DNA of 7,388 nucleotides from Haloferacaceae archaeon (GTDB taxonomy: Archaea > Halobacteriota > Halobacteria > Halobacteriales > Haloferacaceae). The notes below the pieces were generated by a model. It was not told the origin of the DNA and did no database searches. It saw nothing but the letters and a program-made list of their open reading frames with translations. Positions 1 to 6,250 of this stretch are shown one piece after another. A program made the translations under genes and the position numbers. The stretch lies in contig JAQCMZ010000351.1 of the NCBI GenBank assembly GCA_028274825.1, forward strand, positions 1 through 7,388. Direction: 5' to 3'. The stretch's first letter is position 1. Every line of letters starts with the position of its first letter.

Positions 1-959
1 CTCATCGAGACACCCGTAACTGTGAGAGCAAGCCCCAGTGACAACTCACCTGGCATGACTGTCTGTGGTGGGACCGCTGCGAGTGGGAGAATGGCTGTCG
101 GCGGGACGACCATCCACAGTCCGGCCAACGTGAGGACCGTCCCGACGACGGTGTTCACCGCGGGAAACCACCAGTAGGCGCGGTCGACCGGTACCCCCGC
201 GCTGACGACCACAACCACGAATCCCGGATACACCCCCAGCAACAGGCCGAGTCGCCAGTCGAGAGCAGCGAACCCACTTGCTGCGAGTGTCCAAATCCCG
301 AGACAGTAGCCGTACGTCCACCGTTTCCCGAGGACGGTCGCTGTCGTTCGAATCCCCGCAGCTTGATCCGGCGGGATATCTGGAATCGCTGAGAAAGTGT
401 GCATTCCCATCGTCCACAGCCATGCCCCGATTACCGCCGCTATCGGTGGGTGACTTCCGGCGATGGCGGCATACGCTGCTGCTCCGGGCAAGATGTACAG
501 CCCGTTAGAGAGCGAATCGAGACCCGGAGAGGTTTTAAACCGGAGCGGAGGAGCGCTGTACCCGATAGCGAGTAAGAAAAACCCGCCGAGATACGGCCAC
601 GCGACCGGCGGTGTCACTGCGACCGTCACCAATCCGACGGCGGCTGACCCCACGACAGCCCACGCCGCCGCTTGATTCCCCCGCCAGCGGGCTTCCCGGC
701 CCTGCTTTTTCGGGTTCTCGATGTCGATATCTGCATCGAATACGTCGTTCACGCCATACAGTAAGACGTTAGCCGGGAACACGAAGTAACCGAACAACAG
801 TACTGCTGGCACCGAGAACAACTCGGGGACAGATTCGGCGGCGTATGTCACTCCAACGACGACTGGCCCTGCCAGGTAAAACCAGAATCGCGGCCGAGAG
901 AGAACGAACAGGTAGCGAAGGTGCTCACCGAGCCCGTCAACACGCACCCGGCTACCCAT
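1..959 (-). CDS. lyeJ: UbiA-family prenyltransferase, probable lycopene elongase/hydratase (3' end beyond window)
   Basis: Integral-membrane prenyltransferase predicted to add C5 (dimethylallyl) units to lycopene, committing it to the C50 carotenoid bacterioruberin. The frame is open from ATG 959-957 to base 1 (319 residues, no stop), so the C-terminus is missing; family members are usually about 280-300 residues, so the stop should lie close by. Both UbiA Asp-rich motifs are present: NDVFDADID at residues 71-79 and DIPPD at 194-198. The conserved segment SAPPLRFKTSPGLDSLSNG is at about 135-153, and hydrophobic helices cover most of the chain. The start is chosen because an in-frame stop lies 24 nt upstream (986-984). 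No Shine-Dalgarno sequence is visible. It lies 96 nt downstream of the desaturase gene on the same strand, the crtD-lyeJ order known from haloarchaeal bacterioruberin clusters. The UbiA assignment is secure from the motifs. The lycopene substrate is inferred from context; digeranylgeranylglyceryl-phosphate synthase or a menaquinone-type UbiA are less likely. Confidence 0.88.
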   Translation of the reverse strand, partial: MGSRVRVDGLGEHLRYLFVLSRPRFWFYLAGPVVVGVTYAAESVPELFSVPAVLLFGYFVFPANVLLYGVNDVFDADIDIENPKKQGREARWRGNQAAAWAVVGSAAVGLVTVAVTPPVAWPYLGGFFLLAIGYSAPPLRFKTSPGLDSLSNGLYILPGAAAYAAIAGSHPPIAAVIGAWLWTMGMHTFSAIPDIPPDQAAGIRTTATVLGKRWTYGYCLGIWTLAASGFAALDWRLGLLLGVYPGFVVVVVSAGVPVDRAYWWFPAVNTVVGTVLTLAGLWMVVPPTAILPLAAVPPQTVMPGELSLGLALTVTGVSM

Positions 960-1033
960 GACGGCTCGGCCCCGTGTGTACAATCAGTCGCATCCACATG
1001 ATTCGGTTCATCACGTCTACGTGTGTCGTGGCT

Positions 1034-1058
1034 TGACAGAGACCGGTGGCGTCTGTCA
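1034..1058 (-). repeat. Inverted repeat overlapping the desaturase stop codon
   Basis: Two perfect 7-base arms, TGACAGA (1034-1040) and TCTGTCA (1052-1058), are separated by 11 bases. The inner arm includes the TGA stop codon of the desaturase. In the minus-strand transcript this could fold into a 7-bp stem between the desaturase and prenyltransferase genes, possibly a processing or attenuation element. No T-run follows, so it is not a clear terminator. Function is not known. Confidence 0.4.
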
Positions 1059-2582
1059 GATCAGCCCTGTCCGTGCCTGCTCTTGTTCTTCTTCGGCCAT
1101 TGCCTCGGCGGTCAACTGCCCACTGATGAGACACATGGGAACACCGATTCCCGGTGTCGTATTAGACCCGGTGAAATAGAGCCCATCGACCGCATCTGAG
1201 GAGTGAGGCGGCCGGAAAAGCGCGGTCTGCGTGAGCGTGTGAGCCAGCCCGAGAGCAGTCCCCTGGTAACTATTGTATCGGTCGGCAAACTCCGACACCG
1301 AGAACATCTCTTCGAATACCATCCGATCCCGGAGGTCTGCCCCGGTATTTTCGGCGATATCTTCCAGTATGAGATCGCGATACTCAGAGCGGAGTTCTGG
1401 GGTATCCTCGAGACCGGCCGCGACGGGCACCAGTACGAACAGATTACTGTGACCCTCCGGAGCGACCGACTCGTCCGTTTCCGACGGGACACACAGATAG
1501 TAGGCAGGATCGTCCGGCCATGCTGGGTCGTCAAAGATCTGGTCGAAATGCGGGTCCCAGTCTTCTGGCAGGACGAGTGTGTGGTGTTCTAACTCGTCCA
1601 CGTCACCTTCAACACCCATGTACATGAGGAACGCCGATGGAGCCATCGTCCGCGATTCCCAGTAGTCATCATCGTACTGGCGTTTCTCCGGCGAGAGCAG
1701 TTCCTGCTCGGTATGTTGGTAGTCAGCGTCTGAGACGACCAGATCCGGGAGGAACTGCTGTCCGTCTTCCGTTCGGACGGCGAATCCGCCCCGTCGCCCG
1801 ACAATCTCGGTAACGGGCGCGTCGGTGACATACTCTACACCGAGTTCCTCACCCATCTTGACGATCCCATCAACGACAGCGCTCGTCCCACCATCGGGGT
1901 AGTACACACCCATGTTGAAATCGACGTGACTCATCAGATTGTACAGCGCTGGCGTGTTGTGCGGTGACCCCCCGAGAAACACCAGTGTGTACTGCATGAG
2001 TTGTTGGAGTTTCGGATTCGAGAAGTAATCCTCCACGTGATCTTGCATCGACCCGATCAGTGCCAGCCCTCGCGAGTGGCGAGCAACCTGTGGGTTCATG
2101 TAGTCAGTGAGGTTCGGGCGATCCTCGTAGACGAAATGCTCCATCCCGACGTCGTAAGTGAACTCTGACTCTTCGAGATACTCCTCGAGTGCCTCGCCGG
2201 CACCGGATTCGTACTCTTCGAAATTGCGTTTGTTCTGTTCGATATCTGGGACGACATCGATTTTATCTCCATCCTTCCAGTAGATCCGATAGTGAGGATC
2301 CAGCCGGTTCAACGAGTAATACTCATCCGGAGATCGACCGAAATGGCCGAAAAACCGCTCGAACACGTCCGGCATGAGATACCACGACGGTCCCATATCG
2401 AATTTGAAGCCGTCCTCTTCCAGAACGCTCGCACGCCCGCCGAGTTGCTCATTTTTTTCTACGAGTGTGACATCCGACCCGGCATCCGCGAGATAACAGG
2501 CTGTAGAGAGCCCGCCGAACCCGCCGCCGATGACAGTGGCGGATGTGTCATTGAGTGCCTCTAAGTTAGAAACCGCGTCCAT
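1056..2582 (-). CDS. crtD: CrtI/CrtD-family carotenoid desaturase (probable carotenoid 3,4-desaturase of bacterioruberin synthesis)
   Basis: FAD-dependent carotenoid desaturase of 508 residues, normal for the CrtI family (about 490-510). The N-terminal Rossmann motif GGGFGG is at residues 19-24 with the ribose-binding Glu at about 42, followed by NEQLGGRASV and the substrate-side segment MGPSWYLMPDVFERF (63-77). The C-terminal family signature GLYFTGSNTTPGIGVPM lies at about 467-483, near the end as in CrtI proteins. In haloarchaea the paralogue paired with the lycopene elongase gene introduces the C-3,4 double bonds during conversion of lycopene derivatives to bisanhydrobacterioruberin. That role is inferred here from the neighbour at 1-959; a phytoene desaturase (crtI) is the main alternative, since these paralogues are similar. 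The ATG at 2582-2580 lies about 29 nt downstream of a TATA-like element, fitting leaderless transcription. A palindrome abuts the start. The protein is Asp/Glu rich, as expected for a haloarchaeal cytoplasmic or peripheral membrane enzyme. Confidence 0.88.
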   Translation of the reverse strand: MDAVSNLEALNDTSATVIGGGFGGLSTACYLADAGSDVTLVEKNEQLGGRASVLEEDGFKFDMGPSWYLMPDVFERFFGHFGRSPDEYYSLNRLDPHYRIYWKDGDKIDVVPDIEQNKRNFEEYESGAGEALEEYLEESEFTYDVGMEHFVYEDRPNLTDYMNPQVARHSRGLALIGSMQDHVEDYFSNPKLQQLMQYTLVFLGGSPHNTPALYNLMSHVDFNMGVYYPDGGTSAVVDGIVKMGEELGVEYVTDAPVTEIVGRRGGFAVRTEDGQQFLPDLVVSDADYQHTEQELLSPEKRQYDDDYWESRTMAPSAFLMYMGVEGDVDELEHHTLVLPEDWDPHFDQIFDDPAWPDDPAYYLCVPSETDESVAPEGHSNLFVLVPVAAGLEDTPELRSEYRDLILEDIAENTGADLRDRMVFEEMFSVSEFADRYNSYQGTALGLAHTLTQTALFRPPHSSDAVDGLYFTGSNTTPGIGVPMCLISGQLTAEAMAEEEQEQARTGLI

Positions 2583-2593
2583 ATACTAGTATA
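2582..2593. repeat. Perfect 12-bp palindrome at the desaturase start
   Basis: TATACTAGTATA reads identically on both strands. It begins at the first base of the desaturase start codon and extends upstream, covering the transcription start predicted from the TATA element at 2608-2614. A regulator bound here would block initiation, so it is a candidate operator. AT-rich palindromes do occur by chance, and no regulator is known from this window. Confidence 0.4.
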
Positions 2594-2607
2594 ATGGTGG
2601 CTGAGAC

Positions 2608-2614
2608 ATAAAAG
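2608..2614 (-). promoter_or_regulatory. TATA box of the desaturase (carotenoid) transcript
   Basis: On the minus strand the sequence reads CTTTTAT, matching the T-rich archaeal box A. Its centre is about 29 nt upstream of the ATG at 2582, which would place transcription initiation within a few bases of the start codon, as is common in haloarchaea. It may drive both the desaturase and the downstream prenyltransferase, whose own 96-nt upstream gap has no clear TATA element. Confidence 0.5.
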
Positions 2615-2833
2615 CCCTCACACAAACGTACACACTGCACACGCTCGATTGCCCGGCAAGAACGCGAGAGCGAAGTTGCTCCGATTTCTGGCGCGCGCAA
2701 ATTGAAGCAAGTCATACTGTCGGCCAAATGTGTGTATAATGGATGGCTGCCGCGGCCAACCCCCGCTTTCGAGACGCCAGCACCGAACCCGCGGGTCGTG
2801 AACACATATTCGACAGTATCAGTCAACGTGAAC

Positions 2834-2849
2834 GGAGAGTCAACTCTCC
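2834..2849. repeat. 7-bp inverted repeat downstream of thiM
   Basis: GGAGAGT and ACTCTCC flank a 2-base centre, giving a near-perfect palindrome about 50 nt beyond the thiM natural stop. Read as DNA it could be a dimeric regulator site; as RNA the 2-nt loop is too tight without opening the stem. There is no T-tract after it on the minus strand, so a terminator role is not supported. Confidence 0.35.
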
Positions 2850-2897
2850 CAACAGATCGGTTCAGCAATCGTCAGCGATTTCATCCGCAGGGCGTGG

Positions 2898-3739
2898 TCA
2901 CAGCGGAGTGATCCGCTCTTCGATCGGGATTTCGGGTCGGTCGCGGGCGACGGCGGCACTCTCGTCCATGAAAATCGTCCGATAACTCGCGGGGCCGCCG
3001 TAGTCGTCGGTCTAGACTGCGCGCTCGCTGGCCATCCCGAACCCAGCGGTCGCGTGAACTGCCCCAGAGAACTGCTCACCGACGACAGTGAACGCGGCGA
3101 CAGTGCTGCCGAGCATGCAGCCAGACCCGACGAACGTCCCCATTTGTTCGTCACCGACTGCTATCTCGACGGCGCGGTCACCGGACGCGACCACATCGAC
3201 AGACCCGGAGGCGATAACCACCGCTCCCGTTTCAGCTGCAAGCGCACGAGCGGCCGCTGCCGGATCACCGCCGTCACCGACGGATTCGACACCTCTCACA
3301 TCGACGTCGGCAGCTGCCTTTTCGCCGGCAACCTCGGCTGCGAGCCCGGCAATTTCCCTGTAATCCCCCTTGATCGTGTCGAATGCAACGGCATCGACGA
3401 GTCGTGTCACGGACTCGACTCGGTGCGGGGTCGCTCCAAACCCGACCGGGTCGAGGACAGTCGCCGCGCCAGACTCGTTGGCGGCCTCGCCAGCGTCGAT
3501 CATCGCATCAACCTCCTCTCGGGTGGCCCGCCCGGTGTTGATGAGAACACCATCAGCGCCGACTGCCATGTCTGCAGCCTCGGCAGGGGCATCTGCCATC
3601 ACCGGCAGCCCACCCACTGAAGTGTGACGTTAGCTGTCTCTCTCATCGTCACCTCGGTTGTGAGGTGCTGGACGAGTGGGCCACTCTCGCTGATGGCGTT
3701 AATCGCCTCTGACAGCGAACTGCCGTCAGCCTCAGACAT
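2898..3739 (-). pseudogene. thiM: Hydroxyethylthiazole kinase, disrupted by a frameshift and an in-frame TAG
   Basis: ThiM phosphorylates 4-methyl-5-(2-hydroxyethyl)thiazole with ATP, the salvage route feeding ThiE. Reading from ATG 3739-3737 gives 42 normal N-terminal residues including PLVQHLTTEVTMRETANV. One G is then missing in the G-run at 3613-3615, and the first frame stops at TGA 3601-3599 after 46 codons. The correct frame resumes at GGLPVMADAP and continues through DPVGFGAT, IKGDYREI and the anion-hole/catalytic-Cys segment VGSGCMLG, until TAG at 3014-3012. Beyond it, 37 further residues (TDDYGGPASYRTIFMDE...) look like a genuine ThiM C-terminus and end at TGA 2900-2898. The restored protein would be 280 residues, normal for the family. 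The start overlaps the thiE end by 8 nt (ATGTCTGA) and has AGGTGA 6 nt upstream, so initiation was by ribosome binding or coupling. An internal GTG at 3617-3615 could start a 201-residue fragment, but this lacks both ends. Sequencing error at both sites is the main alternative. Confidence 0.85.
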
Positions 3740-4391
3740 CGGGCGTCACCTGTGTAGAGTCTTCTACGACATCACGCAGCGCCCGGGTGGCCGTGACGGG
3801 GTCATCGGTGGCGGTGATGGCGCTAATCACTGCGACACCGACCGCGCCGGCCTCCACGACTGCTCGTGCGTTACTCGGATTGATCCCGCCGATCCCGATG
3901 ACCGGAATCGACACTGCCGAGGCGAGTTCACGAATTCGGTCAGGGCCGATGCCTGACTCGTCCTGTGGGACAGCCTTCGAGGTAGTCCCGTACACCGCGC
4001 CGACACCGAGGTAATCGGCGCCGTCCCGCTCGGCGCGTGTGGCAGCCTCAACCGTCGAGGCTGAACACCCGATAATCGCGTCTGGTAACATCTCCCGGAC
4101 GACCCCGACCGGCAGATCCGACTGTCCAACATGAACCCCGTCTGCGCTGATTGCCTGTGCGAGATCGATCCTGTCGTTGACGATCAGCGGAATCTCAGCC
4201 TCGGCGGTGAGTTCTCGAAGTCGCATCCCGAGTGTATAGCGGTCCCGGGCAGTGACGTCTTTCTCCCGGAGTTGTACCACGTCGACGCCACCCTTGATTG
4301 CCGACTCAACGATTGCCTCACTCGAGCGTCCTGCGGAGGCGTCTTCCTGAGTCACGAGATACGTCTGCCACTCCGCTGGCTCCGTGTTCAT
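3732..4391 (-). CDS. thiE: Thiamine-phosphate synthase
   Basis: Joins hydroxymethylpyrimidine diphosphate and thiazole phosphate to form thiamine phosphate, releasing pyrophosphate; cytoplasmic TIM barrel. Intact at 219 residues, usual for ThiE. Visible family motifs are QLREKD (40-45), NDR (72-74), GVHVGQSDLP (85-94), the phosphate-loop segment GAVYGTTSK (131-139) and PVIGIGGI (163-170), followed by GVAVISAI. The start is set at ATG 4391-4389. An in-frame TTG at 4418 would add nine residues, but it lies inside the probable TATA box, whose transcript should start near 4395, and the MNTEPAEW start leads directly into the first barrel strand (YLVTQ). The sequence AGGTGG also sits just upstream of the chosen ATG. 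The gene is followed by thiM with an 8-nt overlap, a common thiamine pairing; because thiM is broken, this enzyme may depend on another source of thiazole phosphate, such as de novo synthesis. Confidence 0.93.
   Translation of the reverse strand: MNTEPAEWQTYLVTQEDASAGRSSEAIVESAIKGGVDVVQLREKDVTARDRYTLGMRLRELTAEAEIPLIVNDRIDLAQAISADGVHVGQSDLPVGVVREMLPDAIIGCSASTVEAATRAERDGADYLGVGAVYGTTSKAVPQDESGIGPDRIRELASAVSIPVIGIGGINPSNARAVVEAGAVGVAVISAITATDDPVTATRALRDVVEDSTQVTPDV
3746..3751 (-). promoter_or_regulatory. Ribosome-binding site of thiM, inside thiE
   Basis: AGGTGA on the minus strand lies 6 nt before the thiM ATG (3739-3737), within the last codons of thiE. Most other starts in this window lack such a site. 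It marks 3739 as the original thiM start and shows that the N-terminal segment before the frameshift belongs to the gene. Confidence 0.5.
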
Positions 4392-4415
4392 ACCCCACCT
4401 ATCAGGAGCCAGATG

Positions 4416-4424
4416 CAATATACT
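4416..4424 (-). promoter_or_regulatory. TATA box of the thiE-thiM transcript
   Basis: The minus strand reads AGTATATTG. Its centre is about 29 nt before ATG 4391, so transcription would begin within a few bases of the start codon. This placement is the main argument against the longer TTG start. Confidence 0.45.
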
Positions 4425-4579
4425 TCTGCCGTCGTCGCGTGACTCCCTCCTGCGGCTGAGGTCGTGCCCTCTCGCGGTAGACGAGTGTCTCCTATCACAG
4501 CGATATGAGAGACGCGTTCGCCCACCCTCAACAGTAAGTGATACTCTGGCCTGGCCTGTCGAAAGCTGCCTGTTGTCTC

Positions 4580-4615
4580 ACACCCGTTTCGGAGGGGCTG
4601 ACACACGAGTTTCGG
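4580..4615 (+). repeat. Direct repeat pair, ACACnnGTTTCGG
   Basis: Two 13-base copies at 4580-4592 and 4603-4615 match at 11 of 13 positions and are offset by 23 bases, about two helical turns. They lie between the divergent thiE and MATE genes. A tandem regulator site is possible; with two short copies, chance is a real alternative. Confidence 0.3.
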
Positions 4616-4735
4616 CACCTGCAACTCAATACCAGACCCGCGATGTCGGCGACTCTCAGTGACACACACTAACAGAGACCGGGCAGTCACACTCGAACGA
4701 CAGGGCCAAGTTTCGACGCGACTGAAGATTCAACA

Positions 4736-6178
4736 ATGCGAGATGTTGTGTCGTCAGCGCGTCACACGGTCCGTCGCAGCGCAGAGGCGATTGCGGATGG
4801 GCTAGAGCGAGCGCAGGTTATTCGACGCGACAGACTCGCAGACACGGTCGATCTGGCGTGGCCGCGGATCATCACCGGATTCGCCATCATGTCGAAAAAC
4901 ACCGCCGACCTCGCGATGGTCGGGTGGGTGCTTGGATCGCCGGCCGTCGCTGGCCTTGCGTTTGCGTTTGCCTACTGGCAACTCGCCAAATTCGTCTCTA
5001 TTGGTCTCGCCGGGGGGACCGTCGCGCTGGTTTCACAAAACTACGGCGGTGACGAGCCGGCCCGGGCTGCGTTAGTCGTCAAGCAGTCACTGTGGGTCGG
5101 CGCAGCGATTGCAGTCCCCCTGGTGGCGGTGCTGATTGGTCTGGCCGACCCGTTGATTGGCCTTCTCGGGGCAGCCCCCGACGCGCAAACGTTCGGCACC
5201 ACCTATCTAATCGTGACCGCGCCGGCGTTGTTGTTCGAGTTTTTCAATATGATTGCCAGTCGGACGTACGCCGGGGTTGGAGACACATTCACACCGATGA
5301 TCATGCGGGCCGGTGGCGCTATTGTGAACGTCGTTCTCACGGCAGTGCTGATTTTCGGCGCTGGACTCGGCGTCTTCGGCGCCGCCGTTGGAACAGCCGT
5401 TTCGATCGGTCTCGTCGCAGTGGCACTGTCGTGGGGGATGACCGGACGATCGTACTTTGGGTACGGTGCCTCGCCGGTGCCAATCACGGCCGCAGGGAGC
5501 CATTTCGACCGGGAACTGTCGACACAGTTACTGCGAGTGTCAGCCCCGCTCATCGGCCGCCGCTTCGGGGAGGGAATCGTGGTGTTTCCACTTCTCGCGG
5601 TTGCTGCCTCTTTCGGATCAGCAGCCGTTGCTGCATACGGGGTGGGCCGCCGAGTCAGAGGGCTCATCAATAGCTTTTCGTGGGGGTTTTCGATTGCTGC
5701 CAGTACACTGGTGGGGCAACGACTCGGCGCCGGCGATGAGGCTGGGGCGGCAGCATATGGCCGAGAGATTATTCAGCTATCAGCCGTCGTCTACTTATTA
5801 GTCGCCGCAGCGGTGGTTCTTGCGCGCGAGCCGATTGCCGGCGTCTTCGCTGATTCCGCCGCCGCGGTGGAACTGGGGGCGATTTTCGTCGGACTGGCCG
5901 CGGTTAGCGTCATCCCGATGGGAATCAACGGGTCGGCCACGGGGACGTTACGTGGGGCCGGCGATACTCGGTGGCCGTTCGCTGCGTCGCTGCTAGGGCT
6001 GTACGCGTTCGCTCTCCCGCTGGCAGCTCTCGGAACAGTCACGCCACTGGGGATTGTTGGACTCTATCTGGCGATGTTAGTCGAAACAATTGTGCCCGCC
6101 GGGCTGAATCTCCATCGGTTCCGGTCGAACCGGTGGCGGGCGATCAGCCGGGCGTATCGGCCGTCAAACGCCGACTGA
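4736..6178 (+). CDS. MATE-family multidrug/cation antiporter
   Basis: Cytoplasmic-membrane exporter expected to extrude organic cations or drugs in exchange for Na+ or H+. It is 480 residues long with two homologous six-helix halves (about 40-235 and 260-460), the usual MATE length of 450-500. Family motifs repeat across the halves: ADLAMVGWVLG (58-68), VSQNYGGDEPARA (99-111) and RTYAGVGDTFTPM (176-188) in the first; SFSWGFSIAASTLVGQRLG (313-331) and GTLRGAGDTRWPF (403-415) in the second. The N-terminal 35 residues are a charged extension that suggests a cytoplasmic tail. The ATG at 4736 is preceded by neither a Shine-Dalgarno sequence nor an evident TATA box. It is a single-gene unit, divergent from thiE and convergent with the channel gene. 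The substrate cannot be read from the sequence, and its position next to thiamine genes is not enough to propose thiamine transport. Confidence 0.92.
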   Translation: MRDVVSSARHTVRRSAEAIADGLERAQVIRRDRLADTVDLAWPRIITGFAIMSKNTADLAMVGWVLGSPAVAGLAFAFAYWQLAKFVSIGLAGGTVALVSQNYGGDEPARAALVVKQSLWVGAAIAVPLVAVLIGLADPLIGLLGAAPDAQTFGTTYLIVTAPALLFEFFNMIASRTYAGVGDTFTPMIMRAGGAIVNVVLTAVLIFGAGLGVFGAAVGTAVSIGLVAVALSWGMTGRSYFGYGASPVPITAAGSHFDRELSTQLLRVSAPLIGRRFGEGIVVFPLLAVAASFGSAAVAAYGVGRRVRGLINSFSWGFSIAASTLVGQRLGAGDEAGAAAYGREIIQLSAVVYLLVAAAVVLAREPIAGVFADSAAAVELGAIFVGLAAVSVIPMGINGSATGTLRGAGDTRWPFAASLLGLYAFALPLAALGTVTPLGIVGLYLAMLVETIVPAGLNLHRFRSNRWRAISRAYRPSNAD

Positions 6179-6183
6179 GCGCC

Positions 6184-6226
6184 GGGTTTGTTTCCCACTT
6201 CTATCGTCAAACTGTGTCACTGTGAC
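6184..6226 (+). terminator. Possible transcription end signals between the convergent MATE and MscS genes
   Basis: Just past the MATE stop there is a T-rich stretch (GGGTTTGTTTCCC, 6184-6196), the type of U-rich signal at which archaeal polymerase tends to stop. It is followed by a perfect GTCAC-T-GTGAC inverted repeat (6216-6226). The 72-nt gap between converging genes is a logical place for termination, but the T-run is short and interrupted. Confidence 0.3.
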
Positions 6227-6250
6227 GACAGATTAGCAACGCGAGACGCG

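Larger units (their letters stand above)
2583..2897. other. 315-nt intergenic region between thiM and the desaturase gene
   Basis: No convincing gene is seen. The region holds, from the thiM side, a short inverted repeat (AATCG/CGATT, 2867-2880), a 7-bp inverted repeat (2834-2849), a second TATA-like stretch (TATAAT at 2735-2740 on the plus strand, ATTATA on the minus strand), and the desaturase TATA box with its palindrome. A 49-codon minus-strand frame (2566-2715) is open here and overlaps the desaturase start, but its composition does not look haloarchaeal. Confidence 0.6.
4392..4735. other. 344-nt divergent intergenic region between thiE and the MATE gene
   Basis: No credible gene is seen: open frames here overlap one another in opposite directions and encode Cys/Arg-rich sequence unlike haloarchaeal proteins. 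The thiE TATA element lies at the left end. A pair of 13-base direct repeats is at 4580-4615. I looked for a TPP riboswitch upstream of thiE and did not find the conserved core; the predicted short leader leaves no room for one. No clear TATA element was found upstream of the MATE start. Confidence 0.6.

Noticed and set aside
46..423. Minus-strand open frame of 125 codons at the left edge
   Set aside because: It overlaps the prenyltransferase in another frame; the UbiA motifs and continuous hydrophobic pattern belong to the frame from 959.
1112..1534. Alternative-frame open reading within the desaturase gene, and similar frames at 1589-1831 and 2292-2564
   Set aside because: The CrtI-family frame is intact over its full length with motifs at both ends; these frames are basic and Ser/Arg rich.
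2840..3011. Frameshift within the post-TAG part of thiM
   Set aside because: Rechecking the bases shows one continuous frame from 3011 down to TGA 2900-2898, reading ARDRPEIPIEERITPL at its end, so only two lesions are needed.
3054..3620. Plus-strand open frame of 188 codons opposite thiM
   Set aside because: It is the complement of a clearly recognisable ThiM sequence, with Arg/Cys/His-rich composition and no family motifs.
4392..4700. TPP riboswitch upstream of thiE
   Set aside because: A CTGAGA string occurs by chance near 4655, but the rest of the conserved core is absent, and the TATA box placement implies almost no leader.
5092..5673. Plus-strand open frame of 193 codons inside the MATE gene, and opposing frames at 5203-5670
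   Set aside because: These are alternative-frame readings of a GC-rich membrane protein gene whose MATE motifs are continuous across the region.
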